A stretch of DNA of 64,000 nucleotides from Alphaproteobacteria bacterium (GCA_028871455.1 JAGWNF010000003.1:124001-188000); one strand, 5' to 3'; positions 1-9,520 are shown, numbered from the stretch's first letter. Notes: generated by a model not told the origin, from the sequence alone. A program made the numbers and translations.

Positions 1-262
1 CGTCGAGGACAACGGTGTCGGTTTGCCGCATCGGGAACGCGACCGGCTGACCGAACCCTATGTCACGACGCGGGCCGGCGGCACTGGTCTCGGCCTCGCG
101 ATCGTCAAAAAGATCATGGAGGACCACGGCGGCGAGCTGCGTCTCGATGACCGCGACGGCGGCGGCGCGCGCGTGACGCTGGTTTTCGTCCGCGGCGAGA
201 CGCGGATCACCGAGATCGGCCAACCCGAACGGGCAAGGCGGGAGGGGACGCATGGCGCATGA
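1..262 (+). CDS. ntrY: Sensor histidine kinase NtrY, C-terminal end (partial)
   Basis: Only the last 86 or so codons are present; the reading frame is open from base 2 and the gene starts before the window. The visible part is the end of a HATPase_c domain: an N/G1 box (VEDNGVGLP) and a G2 box ([13 protein letters not shown]) that bind ATP. NtrY is the membrane kinase of the NtrY/NtrX two-component pair, linked in alphaproteobacteria to nitrogen metabolism and redox or microaerobic control. The stop codon overlaps the start of ntrX by 11 bases, so the pair is translationally coupled. The NtrY identity rests mainly on the NtrX partner; the fragment alone says only histidine kinase. Confidence 0.9.
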   Translation, partial: VEDNGVGLPHRERDRLTEPYVTTRAGGTGLGLAIVKKIMEDHGGELRLDDRDGGGARVTLVFVRGETRITEIGQPERARREGTHGA

Positions 263-1691
263 CATCCTAGTCGTCGACGACGAAGCCGATATCCGCGCGC
301 TGATCTGCGGTGTCCTCAACGACGAGGGCTACGAGACGCGTGAAGCTGCCGCCAGCACCGAGGCGCTGGCGGCGATCCGCACCCGCCGGCCGACGCTGGT
401 GGTGCTCGACATCTGGCTGCAGGGCAGCGAGCTCGACGGCATCGAAATTCTCAAGGTGATTCGCTGCGAATGGCCGACCGTGCCGGTGGTGATGATTTCC
501 GGTCACGGCACGATCGAGACCGCGGTGGCCGCGATCAAGATCGGCGCCTATGACTTCATCGAGAAGCCATTCAAGGCGGATCGATTGCTGCACATCCTCG
601 ATCGTGCGATCGAAGCTAGCCGGCTGCGGCGCGAGAATGAGCAGCTCAAGCAGCGCGCTGGTGCCGATGACGAGCTCGTCGGCCGCTCGCATCTGATTGC
701 GCAACTGCGCCAGCAGATCGACCGCGTCGCCGCTACCAACAGCCGCGTGCTGATCACCGGCGCCCCCGGTAGCGGCAAGGAAGTGGTTGCGCGCCTGCTG
801 CATTCCCGCTCCAAGCGTGTGCGCGGCCCGTTCGTGACGTTGAGTTGCGCGACGATGCGGCCAGAGCGCTTCGAGATCGAGCTGTTCGGCGCCGAGCCGG
901 GCGCGGACGGGGACGGCAGCCCGCGCAAGATTGGCACCTTCGAGGAAGCCCACGGTGGCACCTTGTTTCTCGATGAAGTTGCCGACATGCCGCTCGAGAC
1001 CCAAGGCAAGATCGTGCGCGCGCTGCAGGAGCAGACCTTCGAGCGCGTCGGCGGTGGCCGCGTCAAGGTCGACGTGCGCGTTATCGCCGCGACCAATCGC
1101 GATCTGCCCGGCGAGATCGCCACCGGCCGGTTCCGCGAGGATCTTTACTATCGGCTCGCGGTGGTGCCGTTGAATGTGCCGCCGCTGCGCGAGCGCGCGG
1201 AGGACATTCCCGAGTTAGCGCGGCATTTGATGATGCGCGCGGCAGAGGCGGCGCGTGTGCCTCCACGGGCCTTCGGCGAGGACGCAATCGCGGCGCTTCA
1301 ATCCTACGAGTGGCCGGGTAACGTACGCCAGCTGCGCAACGCCGTTGATTGGGTGCTGATCATGATGCCGGGTGACGCGCGTGAACCGATCCGCGCCGAC
1401 AATCTGCCGCCGGAGATCACCACGGTGGCGCCGGCGGTGGTCAAATGGAACAGGGGCGGCGAGCTGATGGGATTGCCGTTGCGCGATGCGCGCGAGATGT
1501 TCGAACGCGAATATCTGATGGCGCAGATCACGCGCTTCGGCGGTAATATCTCGCGCACCGCGGCGTTCGTTGGCATGGAGCGCTCCGCGCTTCACCGCAA
1601 GCTGAAATCGCTGGGGGTTGGCGGCAATGGCACCGCGGCCGTGGCCATCGCTGGCGCGAACGGCGAACGCGCGCCGAAGCTCGACGCCTGA
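252..1691 (+). CDS. ntrX: NtrX, sigma-54-family response regulator
   Basis: 479 residues in three domains. The receiver (about 1-120) has acidic residues D9/D10, phospho-acceptor D53 and K105. The AAA+ domain has Walker A near 170-177 (GAPGSGKE) and Walker B near 235-242 (GGTLFLDE). A Fis-type helix-turn-helix lies near 431-456 ([17 protein letters not shown]). The GAFTGA loop that contacts sigma-54 is absent; the stretch after ELFG runs straight into the FEEAHGG segment, which is usual for alphaproteobacterial NtrX and suggests it does not act as a classical sigma-54 activator. The ATG at 252 follows a strong GGAGGGG ribosome site. It is coupled to ntrY upstream. In several relatives trkA follows ntrX; here the next gene is dat. 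Confidence 0.95.
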   Translation: MAHDILVVDDEADIRALICGVLNDEGYETREAAASTEALAAIRTRRPTLVVLDIWLQGSELDGIEILKVIRCEWPTVPVVMISGHGTIETAVAAIKIGAYDFIEKPFKADRLLHILDRAIEASRLRRENEQLKQRAGADDELVGRSHLIAQLRQQIDRVAATNSRVLITGAPGSGKEVVARLLHSRSKRVRGPFVTLSCATMRPERFEIELFGAEPGADGDGSPRKIGTFEEAHGGTLFLDEVADMPLETQGKIVRALQEQTFERVGGGRVKVDVRVIAATNRDLPGEIATGRFREDLYYRLAVVPLNVPPLRERAEDIPELARHLMMRAAEAARVPPRAFGEDAIAALQSYEWPGNVRQLRNAVDWVLIMMPGDAREPIRADNLPPEITTVAPAVVKWNRGGELMGLPLRDAREMFEREYLMAQITRFGGNISRTAAFVGMERSALHRKLKSLGVGGNGTAAVAIAGANGERAPKLDA

Positions 1692-1724
1692 TATCACCCC
1701 CATATCATCTCTTCAGGTTCCGCC

Positions 1725-2585
1725 ATGTCGCGTATCGCCTATGTCAACGGCCGCTATCTTCCGCACCGTCAGGCCTGTGTCCATATTGAGGATCGCGGCT
1801 TCCAGTTCGCCGATGGCGTCTACGAGGTCATCGCCGTGCGCCGCGGCGGCTTCGTTGACGAGGCGCCGCACCTCAAACGGCTGCATCGCTCGCTCGGCGA
1901 GCTGCGCATCGCGCCGCCGATGTCGGACGCGGCGCTGAAGGCGGTGATGCACGAGACCATACGGCGCAACCGAGTCATCGACGGCATTCTTTATCTTCAG
2001 ATCACGCGCGGTGCCGCACCGCGTGACTTCCCGTTTCCGCCGGGCGCACGGCCGAGCCTGATCATGACCGCGCGCGCCCAACGGCCACTCGATCCGAAGC
2101 TTTTCGAACGCGGCGTGCGGGTCGTCACCGTGCCCGACATCCGGTGGGCGCGGCCGGACATCAAATCGGTGGCGCTGTTGCCGAATGCGCTGGGCAAGCA
2201 GCACGCCAAGGAAGCCGGCGCCTACGAGGCGTGGCAGGTCGACCGCGACGGCAATGTCACCGAAGGCACGTCGAGCAATGCGTGGATCGTCACGCCGAAA
2301 AACGAGATCGTCACGCGTCAGGCCGACCACGCGATTCTCAACGGCGTGACGCGCCTCGGCGTGGTTCAGGTCGCACACGACGCGGGCCTGACGCTGGTCG
2401 AGCGGCCTTTCAGCGTGGCCGAGGCCAAGGCGGCGCGCGAGGCGTTCCTCACCAGCACGACCAATTTCGTCGTGCCGATCGTGCAGATCGACGAGGCGAT
2501 CGTGGGCGAGGGGAGGCCGGGTGACTTCGTTCGCCGGCTGCGCGCGCTCTACACCGAATTCGCGTTGAAAGGCGTCGTGCGGTGA
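1725..2585 (+). CDS. dat: D-amino-acid aminotransferase (class IV PLP enzyme)
   Basis: 286 residues, a typical length for fold-type IV aminotransferases. The predicted Schiff-base lysine is K147 in the DIKS motif, followed by a NALGKQHAKEAGAYEAW segment and a phosphate-binding TEGTSSNAW motif, all matching the D-alanine transaminase group rather than branched-chain aminotransferases. The expected reaction is D-alanine + 2-oxoglutarate to pyruvate + D-glutamate, supplying D-amino acids for peptidoglycan. It lies 33 bases after ntrX and overlaps the HAD phosphatase downstream by 4 bases. Substrate preference cannot be fixed from sequence; a 4-amino-4-deoxychorismate lyase role is less likely. 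Confidence 0.88.
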   Translation: MSRIAYVNGRYLPHRQACVHIEDRGFQFADGVYEVIAVRRGGFVDEAPHLKRLHRSLGELRIAPPMSDAALKAVMHETIRRNRVIDGILYLQITRGAAPRDFPFPPGARPSLIMTARAQRPLDPKLFERGVRVVTVPDIRWARPDIKSVALLPNALGKQHAKEAGAYEAWQVDRDGNVTEGTSSNAWIVTPKNEIVTRQADHAILNGVTRLGVVQVAHDAGLTLVERPFSVAEAKAAREAFLTSTTNFVVPIVQIDEAIVGEGRPGDFVRRLRALYTEFALKGVVR

Positions 2586-3244
2586 CGACCAAGCCGGGCG
2601 CGAAGCCGCGTGCCATCATTTTCGACTGGGACAACACGCTGGTCGATACCTGGGAGACCATCCACGAGGCGCTGGTCGGCACGCTCGAACGCATGGGGCA
2701 CCAGGCATGGACGCTCGCCGAGACCAAGTCGCGGGTGGCGCGCAGCCTCCGGCACAGCTTTCCCGAGCTCTTCGGTCCGCGCTGGGAAGAAGCACGGCAG
2801 ATTTATCTCGACAGCTACGCCGCCATTCACCTTGAGCGGCTGACCGCGCTGCCTGGCGCCGCGGCGATGCTGACGACGCTGCACGGCGCCGGCTATTACC
2901 TCGCCGTCGTCAGCAACAAGACCGGCGCCTCGCTGCGCAAAGAGGCGGAGCATATCGGCTGGGATCGCTATTTCCGGCGGCTGGTCGGCGCTGGCGACGC
3001 GCGCGCCGACAAGCCCGATCCGGCGGGCTTCGACGTCGCGCTCGCGGGCAGCGGTATCGCGCCCGACCGTGGCGTCTGGTACGTCGGCGATACCGCCCTC
3101 GACATGCAGAGCGCGCATCAGGCAGGCCTCACTGGCGTGCTGCTCGGCGAGCCGCATTCGAATCTGGTCGATCTTGCTAAGTTCCCGCCCGATATGCGCT
3201 TTCCGGATTGTGACGCCTTCGTAAGACATCTCGGTGCCATGTGA
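2582..3244 (+). CDS. HAD-family phosphatase (phosphoglycolate phosphatase-like)
   Basis: 220 residues starting at a GTG that overlaps the dat stop (GTGA). Haloacid dehalogenase motifs are in order: motif I with nucleophile Asp (FDWDNTLVD), motif II (VVSNKTG), motif III lysine (ADKPDP) and motif IV acidic pair (VGDTALDM). An alpha-helical cap sits between motifs I and II, as in subfamily IA enzymes such as Gph. The substrate is not evident. Tight coupling to dat suggests co-expression rather than a shared pathway. Confidence 0.85.
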   Translation: MTTKPGAKPRAIIFDWDNTLVDTWETIHEALVGTLERMGHQAWTLAETKSRVARSLRHSFPELFGPRWEEARQIYLDSYAAIHLERLTALPGAAAMLTTLHGAGYYLAVVSNKTGASLRKEAEHIGWDRYFRRLVGAGDARADKPDPAGFDVALAGSGIAPDRGVWYVGDTALDMQSAHQAGLTGVLLGEPHSNLVDLAKFPPDMRFPDCDAFVRHLGAM

Positions 3245-3364
3245 ATTCCCATCGCCGCCTTGGTCTGTTATCAATGAGGCGAGCACGAACGGCCGCCCGG
3301 CTCCAGAGGCACGCGGCGAATGCCGCCAATCGGCTCCGACAGAAATGAAAGAAGGGGAATCCCC

Positions 3365-3616
3365 ATGTCGTCGGAAAAATCGCAAAACGTTCAGGATGTC
3401 TTTCTCAACAACGTTCGCAAGAACAAGACGCCCGTGACCGTATTCCTGGTCAACGGCGTCAAGCTGCAAGGCATCATCACCTGGTTCGATAATTTCTGCG
3501 TGCTGCTGCGCCGCGACGCGCATTCGCAGCTGGTCTACAAGCACGCGATCTCGACGGTGATGCCGGCGCAGCCCATCCAGTTGTTCGAGCCCGGCAAAGA
3601 GACCGAAGAAGCCTGA
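3365..3616 (+). CDS. hfq: RNA chaperone Hfq
   Basis: 83 residues starting at ATG 3365, which has a purine-rich AGAAGGGG ribosome site; an in-frame start 45 bases upstream lacks one and is not conserved in the family. It carries the Sm1 motif ([20 protein letters not shown]) and the Sm2 signature YKHAIST. Hfq forms a hexameric ring that pairs small RNAs with mRNAs. It sits 8 bases before hflX, the conserved hfq-hflX arrangement. The short acidic C-terminal tail (GKETEEA) is typical of alphaproteobacterial Hfq. Confidence 0.98.
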   Translation: MSSEKSQNVQDVFLNNVRKNKTPVTVFLVNGVKLQGIITWFDNFCVLLRRDAHSQLVYKHAISTVMPAQPIQLFEPGKETEEA

Positions 3617-3624
3617 CGCGGCGC

Positions 3625-4959
3625 ATGGCGTCGGAAACCGCGGATCGAAAATCGGTCGGCCGCTGTTTGGTGCTCCATCCGGTGCTGCGGCACGGCCGCG
3701 GCGGCGGATCGCGGGCGCGCGGCGACCGCACGCCCGAGGCGCGGCTTGAGGAAGCTGTCGGTCTGGCGCAGGCGATCGCACTCGACATCGCCGATGCCGG
3801 GATTGTGCGCGTCGCGGCGTGGAGCCCGGCGACACTTTTGGGCAAGGGCACGATCGAGGCCTTCGGCCGCGTCATCGCCGAGCAGGCGATCGAGGTCGTG
3901 ATCATCGACGCGCCGGTGACGCCGGTGCAGCAGCGCAATCTCGAACGCGCCTGGAAATGCAAGGTAATCGACCGCACCGGCCTGATCCTCGAGATCTTCG
4001 GCGCCCGCGCCCGCACACGCGAAGGCCGCCTGCAGGTCGAACTTGCGGCGCTGACCTATCAGCGCTCGCGGCTGGTGCGGTCGTGGACGCATCTCGAGCG
4101 CCAGCGCGGCGGCTTCGGGTTCCTCGGCGGTCCTGGCGAGAGCCAGCTCGAGATCGACCGACGTCTGATTACCGATCGCATCGCGGTGCTCAAGACGCAG
4201 CTCGAAGGCGTCAAGCGCACGCGGCAGATTCATCGGGGAGCGCGGCGGCGCGTGCCTTATCCGGTCGTCGCCCTGGTCGGCTATACCAACGCGGGCAAAT
4301 CGACGCTCTTCAACCGGCTGACCCGCGCCGAGGTCTCGGCGGCCGACCGGCTGTTCGAAACGCTCGATCCCACCATGCGACGGCTCGATCTGCCTTCCGG
4401 CAACCCGGCCATCCTGTCGGACACCGTCGGTTTCGTATCCGAGCTGCCGACGGCGCTGGTCGCGGCGTTCCGCGCCACGCTCGAAGAGGTGACCGAGGCG
4501 GACCTCGTCGTCCACGTGCGCGACGTGCATCATCCCGACAGCGAGGCGCAACGCGACGACGTGCACCGGGTGCTTGGTGAGCTGGGCCTCGGCGAACGGG
4601 TCGAGCAGGGACTAGTCGAGGCGCTCAACAAGATCGATCTGCTGCCCGCCGCGGAGCGCAACGCGCTGCTGAATCAAACGCGGCGCAACGCGGCGGCGGT
4701 GCCGGTTTCGGCCAAGACGGGGCAGGGCTGCGAGCGGCTTCTGGCGCTGCTCGACGACCGGCTCGACGCGCGTCTGCCGGTGCGGCTCGATATCAAGCTG
4801 ACCGACGGCGCGGCGCTGGCGTGGCTCTATCGTCACGGCACAGTCGTCAAGCGCGAGGACGATGACCGCGAGGCGCATCTCGAAGTACGCCTGAGTCCGG
4901 CCGAGCTCGGTCGGTTTCAAGCACGGCATACCGGCGAAGACACACGGAGGCGGCAATGA
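3625..4959 (+). CDS. hflX: GTPase HflX, ribosome-splitting factor
   Basis: 444 residues. The N-terminal HflX domain (about 20-180) contains the family hallmark GGxGESQLE-type segment (GGPGESQLEIDRR). The G domain follows with G1 GYTNAGKST, G3 DTVGFVSELP, G4 NKID and G5 SAKTG. HflX binds ribosomes and splits stalled or stress-damaged 70S particles. A GC-rich N-terminal extension (about 30 residues, RGGGSRARGDR) precedes the conserved core. It is co-transcribed with hfq and overlaps the next gene by an ATGA. Confidence 0.97.
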   Translation: MASETADRKSVGRCLVLHPVLRHGRGGGSRARGDRTPEARLEEAVGLAQAIALDIADAGIVRVAAWSPATLLGKGTIEAFGRVIAEQAIEVVIIDAPVTPVQQRNLERAWKCKVIDRTGLILEIFGARARTREGRLQVELAALTYQRSRLVRSWTHLERQRGGFGFLGGPGESQLEIDRRLITDRIAVLKTQLEGVKRTRQIHRGARRRVPYPVVALVGYTNAGKSTLFNRLTRAEVSAADRLFETLDPTMRRLDLPSGNPAILSDTVGFVSELPTALVAAFRATLEEVTEADLVVHVRDVHHPDSEAQRDDVHRVLGELGLGERVEQGLVEALNKIDLLPAAERNALLNQTRRNAAAVPVSAKTGQGCERLLALLDDRLDARLPVRLDIKLTDGAALAWLYRHGTVVKREDDDREAHLEVRLSPAELGRFQARHTGEDTRRRQ

Positions 4960-5822
4960 AGGTGGCGTTCCTGGGCCTGGGCGTGATGGGCTATCCGATG
5001 GCGGGGCATCTCGCCAAGAACGGGCACGAGGTGACGGTTTACAACCGCACCACGTCGCGCGCCGAGGATTGGGTCAAGGAGTTCGGCGGCGCGCTGCGGC
5101 CGACCCCGGCGGATGCCGCCACCGCCGCCGAAATCATCTTCGCTTGCGTCGGCAACGACGACGATTTGCGTGCCGTCGTCACCGGGCCGCAAGGTGCCTT
5201 CGCCGGCATGCAGCGCGGCGCCATCTTCATCGATCACACCACCGCCTCGGCCGAGGTGGCGCGCGAGCTCCATCAGCTCGGCAAGGAGCGCGGCATCGGG
5301 TTCCTCGATGCGCCGGTCTCGGGCGGGCAGGCGGGCGCACAGAACGGCAAGCTCACCATCATGGTCGGCGGCGATGCCGACGTGTTCGCCAAGGCGCAGC
5401 CGGTGATGGCGCATTACGGCCGCGCCGTGACGTTGATGGGGCCCGCGGGCAGCGGCCAACTGACCAAGATGGTCAACCAGATCACCATTGCCGGGCTGCT
5501 GCAGGGCCTTTCGGAGGGACTCAATTTTGCCCTGCGCGCCGGACTCGACGGCAAGAAGGTAGTTGAGGTGATATCGAAGGGCGCGGCGCAATCCTGGCAG
5601 ATGGAGAACCGCGCCCTGACCATGATGGAAGGCAAATTCGACTTCGGCTTTGCCGTCGATTGGATGCGTAAGGATCTGGGCATTTGCCTGGGCGAGGCGC
5701 GGCGCAATAAATCCGCCCTGCCGGTGACGGCGCTGGTCGATCAGTTCTACCAGCGCGTCCAGGAGCGGGGCGGCGGCCGCTGGGACACGTCGAGTCTGAT
5801 CAACCTGCTGATGGAGGCTTGA
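4956..5822 (+). CDS. NAD(P)-dependent beta-hydroxyacid dehydrogenase (3-hydroxyisobutyrate dehydrogenase family)
   Basis: 288 residues. The N-terminal Rossmann motif is [13 protein letters not shown], the substrate signature is [11 protein letters not shown] (about 122-132), and the catalytic-lysine region is KMVNQI (about 171). The C-terminal all-alpha dimerisation domain is complete. The family includes 3-hydroxyisobutyrate, tartronate semialdehyde and glyoxylate/succinic semialdehyde reductases; motifs alone do not separate these. It is coupled to hflX by a 4-base overlap, a linkage with no obvious metabolic meaning. Confidence 0.88.
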   Translation: MKVAFLGLGVMGYPMAGHLAKNGHEVTVYNRTTSRAEDWVKEFGGALRPTPADAATAAEIIFACVGNDDDLRAVVTGPQGAFAGMQRGAIFIDHTTASAEVARELHQLGKERGIGFLDAPVSGGQAGAQNGKLTIMVGGDADVFAKAQPVMAHYGRAVTLMGPAGSGQLTKMVNQITIAGLLQGLSEGLNFALRAGLDGKKVVEVISKGAAQSWQMENRALTMMEGKFDFGFAVDWMRKDLGICLGEARRNKSALPVTALVDQFYQRVQERGGGRWDTSSLINLLMEA

Positions 5823-5887
5823 GTCGCGGCCGTTGCGTACGTCTCAAGATTAAACCGTAGAACACTGAACATGCGGTATTTAATTGC

Positions 5888-6755
5888 TTAGGCCTTGTCG
5901 CTCGAGATTTCATCGGCTTTGATCGCCTGCCATTCAGCCTCGAGCGACTCGAGGCTGGTCTGAGCCGGTTCGCTGCCCCTGGCGGCGAGCCGTGCTTCGA
6001 TCTGGCGGAAGCGACGGTCGAATTTGCGGCAAGCGCCGCGTAGGGCGCGCTCGGGATCGATCTCGAGTCGGCGCGCCAGGTTAACCACCGCGAAAAGCAG
6101 GTCGCCGAGTTCATCTTCGCTGCGCTCCGGGTCGCCCGATTCGGCTTTAAGTTCAGCGATCTCTTCGGCGATCTTGTCATAGATCGGGGCTACCGCCGGC
6201 CAGTCGAAGCCCACTCGGGCGGCGCGGCGCTGGAGCTTGATTGCACGGGTCAGCGACGGCAACGCCGGACCGATACCATCGAGCGCACTGTGGGGCTCGC
6301 TGCCAGCAAGCGCTTTGGCGCGGCGTTCGTGGGCCTTTTGCTCTTCCCAGGCGACGGTCTTGGGCGGCCGCGGAGTCGATCCGGGCCGTGCCGAAGACAT
6401 GCGGATGGCGGCGAACCATCTTGTCGGCGATCGCGGCGGCGACGTCGTCGAAATCGAACGCGTCGCGTTCTTCCGCCATACGGGCATGGAACGCGACCTG
6501 GAGCAGAGGAGGTCGCCGAGTTCTTCCTTGAGCTCTGCCATGGCGCCGCGCTCGGCGGCTTCGGCGACTTCATAGGCTTCCTCGATGGTGTAGGGCGCGA
6601 TCGTGGCGAAGTTCTGCTCGCGGTCCCATGGGCAGCCGGTTTCGGGATCGCGCAGGCTTGGCCATGACGGCGAGCAGGCGCTCGATCGGCGCCTGGGCGT
6701 GAGTGCGCGGATGCCGTGCAACACGGCGGGCGGGCTTGGACGGTTTGACGGTCAT
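5888..6755 (-). pseudogene. mazG: mazG, nucleoside triphosphate pyrophosphohydrolase, broken by three frameshifts
   Basis: Read across three frames this is a full-length MazG (about 287 residues), starting at ATG 6755 (MTVKPSKPARR) and ending at 5888. Conserved pieces are spread over the frames: CPWDREQ and EELGDLL in one, AFHARMAEERDAFDFDD and RRHPHVFG in a second, VAWEEQKAHERR and the C-terminal EDELGDLLFAVVNLARR in the third. The breaks fall near 6660-6670 (one extra base), 6505-6515 (two extra bases, a CT) and 6370-6378 (one extra base). Removing those four bases restores one 288-codon frame. MazG clears non-canonical NTPs and can modulate ppGpp. The intact catalytic residues mean either very recent decay or local assembly error. 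Confidence 0.85.
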
Positions 6756-6939
6756 GACACGGGCTCCGATGAGTGGGCATTGTAGCCGGCACGCATCGGC
6801 ATGGCGCGCGGCGCGGCACGTTGGCCGGGGCTCTGTGGCGAGCCGAAGGCGCCAGGGACCAAGAAGTAAGATATCGCATAATGTATATTATGGGAAATAG
6901 TAAATACCGCTTTTGAGCCAGCGCGTTAGGCCCAGCCGG

Positions 6940-7710
6940 CTAAAGCTCCAGCACCATGCCGTCATAAGCCGGCTCCACGCCCGCCGGCAGCGTGCGCCGC
7001 AGCGTCTCGTAATCGAGGCTCTCGTCCATGTGCGTCAGCACGGCGCGCCGCGGCCTTACCCGGCTGATCCAGTCCAGCGTACGATCGACGTGGCTGTGCG
7101 TCACATGAGGAGCCCGCCGGATGCAGTCGACAACCCAGGTGTCGACGCCGGCGAGCGCGGCGAAGGCCTGGTCGTCGAGGGTGAAGACATCGGTCGAATA
7201 GGCAAAGCCGCTGAACCGGAAGCCGAGCGTGGTTGAAAACCCGTGATCCTGCACGAACGGCGTGACCGCAATGCCGGCGGCAATGAACGACCCCTCGATG
7301 GCGTGACGCTCCAGCACCGGCTTGTAGTAATTACCCTCGAGGCCGGGCTTGAGCGGCGCAAAGACGTAGCCGAAGCGCCGCTCGATTTCGGCCAGGGTCG
7401 CGGGCGTGGCATAGGTTGGCAGCGGGGCCTTCATCATCCGGTTGACGCCCCGCAAATCGTCGATGCCGTGCATGTGGTCGGCATGGGCATGGGTGAACAG
7501 CACCGCGTCGACGCGCTGGATACCGGCATCGAGGAGCTGCGCTCGCAGATCGGGCGACGTATCCACCAAGATCGCCTTGCCGCCGTCCTCGACCAGGATT
7601 GAAACCCGCCGGCGCCGATTCTTCGGATTGGCCGGGTCGCACGCGCCCCAATCGCCGCCGATGCGCGGCACGCCCCAGGATGGACCGCAGCCCAAGATGG
7701 TGATCTTCAT
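6940..7710 (-). CDS. MBL-fold metallo-hydrolase (PhnP-like)
   Basis: 256 residues of metallo-beta-lactamase fold. The zinc motif is THAHADHMHG (about 74-83), with further ligands at HGFSTT, STD and THMDE. The N-terminus GCGPSWGVPRIGGDWGACD matches the PhnP-like subgroup that hydrolyses phosphodiesters. It lies directly downstream of tatD (6 bases), the usual alphaproteobacterial order metG-tatD-MBL. The exact substrate is unknown. Confidence 0.85.
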   Translation of the reverse strand: MKITILGCGPSWGVPRIGGDWGACDPANPKNRRRRVSILVEDGGKAILVDTSPDLRAQLLDAGIQRVDAVLFTHAHADHMHGIDDLRGVNRMMKAPLPTYATPATLAEIERRFGYVFAPLKPGLEGNYYKPVLERHAIEGSFIAAGIAVTPFVQDHGFSTTLGFRFSGFAYSTDVFTLDDQAFAALAGVDTWVVDCIRRAPHVTHSHVDRTLDWISRVRPRRAVLTHMDESLDYETLRRTLPAGVEPAYDGMVLEL

Positions 7711-7716
7711 GCGCGC

Positions 7717-8496
7717 TCAATTGGTCGGTGCGGCCGGTGGCGTGGCCTTGGTGAACAGGGCGAAGAAATTCGCGGCCGTCTGCCGCGCGAATTCGTCCGG
7801 CGCCACGCCCTTGAGCGCCGCGACAAAGTTGGCGGTATGGACGATATAAGCCGGCTCGTTGGGTTTGCCGCGCATCGGCACCGGCGCGAGGTAGGGCGCG
7901 TCGGTTTCGATCAAGAGGCGATCGAGCGGCAGGTCGCGCACGATGTTGCGCAGCTCATCGGCGTTCTTGAAGGTGACGATGCCGGACAGCGAGATATAGA
8001 GCCCCAGCGCCAACGCGCGTTCCGCCAGCAGCCGCCCCGTCGAGAAGCAGTGGATCACGCCGGCGCACACGCCCTCTTCCTCGAGCACCGCGACGGTTTC
8101 GGCGTCGGCCGCCCGCGAATGGACGATCAGCGGCACGTTGGCGGACTGCGCGGCGCGCGCGTGGTTGCGGAATGCGGCGATCTGGGCGTCGCGCGGGCTG
8201 TGGTTGTAGTGAAAATCGAGACCGGTCTCGCCGATGGCAACCACCTTGGGATGTGCAGCCAGCGCCGCCAGCGTCTCGCTGTTCCCCTCTTCCGCCGCTG
8301 CCTCGTGCGGATGGATGCCGACCGAGCACCAGATGTCGGGATCGGCTTCCGCGATGGCGCGTACGGCCGGAAACTCGGCGAGCTTAGTCGAGATGGTGAG
8401 CAGCGTCGTCACGCCGGCGCGGCGCGCGCGCACGATCACGCCGGCGCGGTCTTCCGGGCGCGCGAAATCGAGGTGGCAATGACTGTCGACCAGCAT
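7717..8496 (-). CDS. tatD: TatD-family metal-dependent DNase
   Basis: 259 residues from ATG 8496. The frame runs open further upstream, but that extension is low-complexity and unlike the family. TIM-barrel metal motifs: DSHCHLDF at the N-terminus, GETGLDFHYN, IVHSRAAD, IHCFSTG and ETDAPYLAP. TatD proteins are Mg-dependent 3'-5' exonucleases implicated in repair of oxidative DNA damage. A 136-base stretch upstream (8497-8632) has no gene and no convincing promoter. Confidence 0.93.
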   Translation of the reverse strand: MLVDSHCHLDFARPEDRAGVIVRARRAGVTTLLTISTKLAEFPAVRAIAEADPDIWCSVGIHPHEAAAEEGNSETLAALAAHPKVVAIGETGLDFHYNHSPRDAQIAAFRNHARAAQSANVPLIVHSRAADAETVAVLEEEGVCAGVIHCFSTGRLLAERALALGLYISLSGIVTFKNADELRNIVRDLPLDRLLIETDAPYLAPVPMRGKPNEPAYIVHTANFVAALKGVAPDEFARQTAANFFALFTKATPPAAPTN

Positions 8497-8632
8497 CGCG
8501 GAAAGAAAACCCGCCGTCCGCGCCCCGTCAAGCGCGCAAACCAGTCCCGTCGCGCGGCGCTTCGATGTCGCGCGCCGTTCGCGGAACTGGACGATCAGGG
8601 GAAACCTGATTCCGGCGGGGAACCCTATTGAG

Positions 8633-8866
8633 CTATTGAGGAAAAACTGCGTTCCGCAGCGCGCTGGTATCAATCCGCTCGCAGTTAAGCCGGCCCTGCA
8701 GAAGGCAATCCTCGAGCTTGGTTGTCTGGGCAAGGCCCTCCATGACGTAGAGCCCGATCACCCCGATCAGCAGCGTGACCGCAAAACCCGCCAGGCTGGT
8801 GGTGAAGCGCTCTTCGTCGTCGCGCTCGTTACGACGGCGTTCCCACAGCGTGAGTGGTCGGTCCAT
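8633..8866 (-). CDS. Small single-pass membrane protein, function unknown
   Basis: 77 residues if begun at ATG 8866; an upstream in-frame TTG at 8905 would add 13 residues and neither has a clear ribosome site. A charged N-terminus (RRRNERDDEER) is followed by one hydrophobic helix of about 20 residues (LAGFAVTLLIGVIGLYVM) and a short tail with the spaced cysteine motif EDCLLQGRLNC. The tail resembles that of small proteins I recall from alphaproteobacteria such as Bradyrhizobium; this is memory, not a search. Likely inner-membrane with the N-terminus inside. Confidence 0.6.
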   Translation of the reverse strand: MDRPLTLWERRRNERDDEERFTTSLAGFAVTLLIGVIGLYVMEGLAQTTKLEDCLLQGRLNCERIDTSALRNAVFPQ

Positions 8867-8926
8867 AGCCGCATGATGGCATGTTTCCTGGAACCGCGCG
8901 AGCAAGCTTGCGCGGCTGAGCGCACC

Positions 8927-9520
8927 TCAATGCGCCAATTGATCGGCGGTGTTGAGATCGTCGTTGGCTTTGGTCAGGTCGCCCTTGTCCTGCCAGGCCA
9001 TGCCGCGGTCATGGAAGCACGGTCCGCAATTCGGATTGAGCTTGATCGCCGCGCTGTAATCCGCGATCGCATGGTCATTGTCGTTCTTGTGGTACCAGGC
9101 GATGCCGCGGTTGAGATAGACCTGCCACAGGTCGGGATCGTGCTGCTCGTTCTTCAGCGCCGCGGTGAAATCGGCGATTGCGCCATCGTAATCGCCCTTC
9201 TGGTTTCGGGCCATGCCGCGGTTGTTGTAGCACTGGCCGCAGGTGCCATCGAGCTTGATCGCGGCGCCATAGTCCGCCAAGGCACGGCCATATTCCTTGT
9301 TGCGGTAGTAGGCGCTGCCGCGCGCGTTGTAGACGAGGACGCGGTTCGGCGCCGTGAGATGCCGGTCGGCGAGCGCGCGGGTGTAGAGGCGGATCGCCCT
9401 GCCCCAATCCTGCTTTTGCGCCGCCTGTTGCGCGGCGTGCATGTCGGCCAGTGCGTCGGCGCGGGCGGGTGCGGTGAGCGCGATCATCACGACCGCGGCG
9501 ACGATAAACACCTGCTTCAT
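8927..9520 (-). CDS. Secreted tetratricopeptide-repeat protein
   Basis: 197 residues. A signal peptide (about 1-22, cleavage after APARA) is followed by about four TPR units at roughly 26-60, 65-98, 99-135 and 139-172; the second and fourth begin with similar CG.C-containing turns (CGQCYNNRGMA and CGPCFHDRGMA). TPR domains mediate protein-protein contacts; the partner is unknown and the location is periplasmic. Its ATG overlaps the metG stop by 4 bases, so it is translated with metG. Confidence 0.82.
   Translation of the reverse strand: MKQVFIVAAVVMIALTAPARADALADMHAAQQAAQKQDWGRAIRLYTRALADRHLTAPNRVLVYNARGSAYYRNKEYGRALADYGAAIKLDGTCGQCYNNRGMARNQKGDYDGAIADFTAALKNEQHDPDLWQVYLNRGIAWYHKNDNDHAIADYSAAIKLNPNCGPCFHDRGMAWQDKGDLTKANDDLNTADQLAH

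Noticed and set aside
8497-8632. Long N-terminal extension of TatD (open frame to 8733)
   Set aside because: The extension is unlike any TatD and overlaps the neighbouring small membrane protein; ATG 8496 gives the conserved start.
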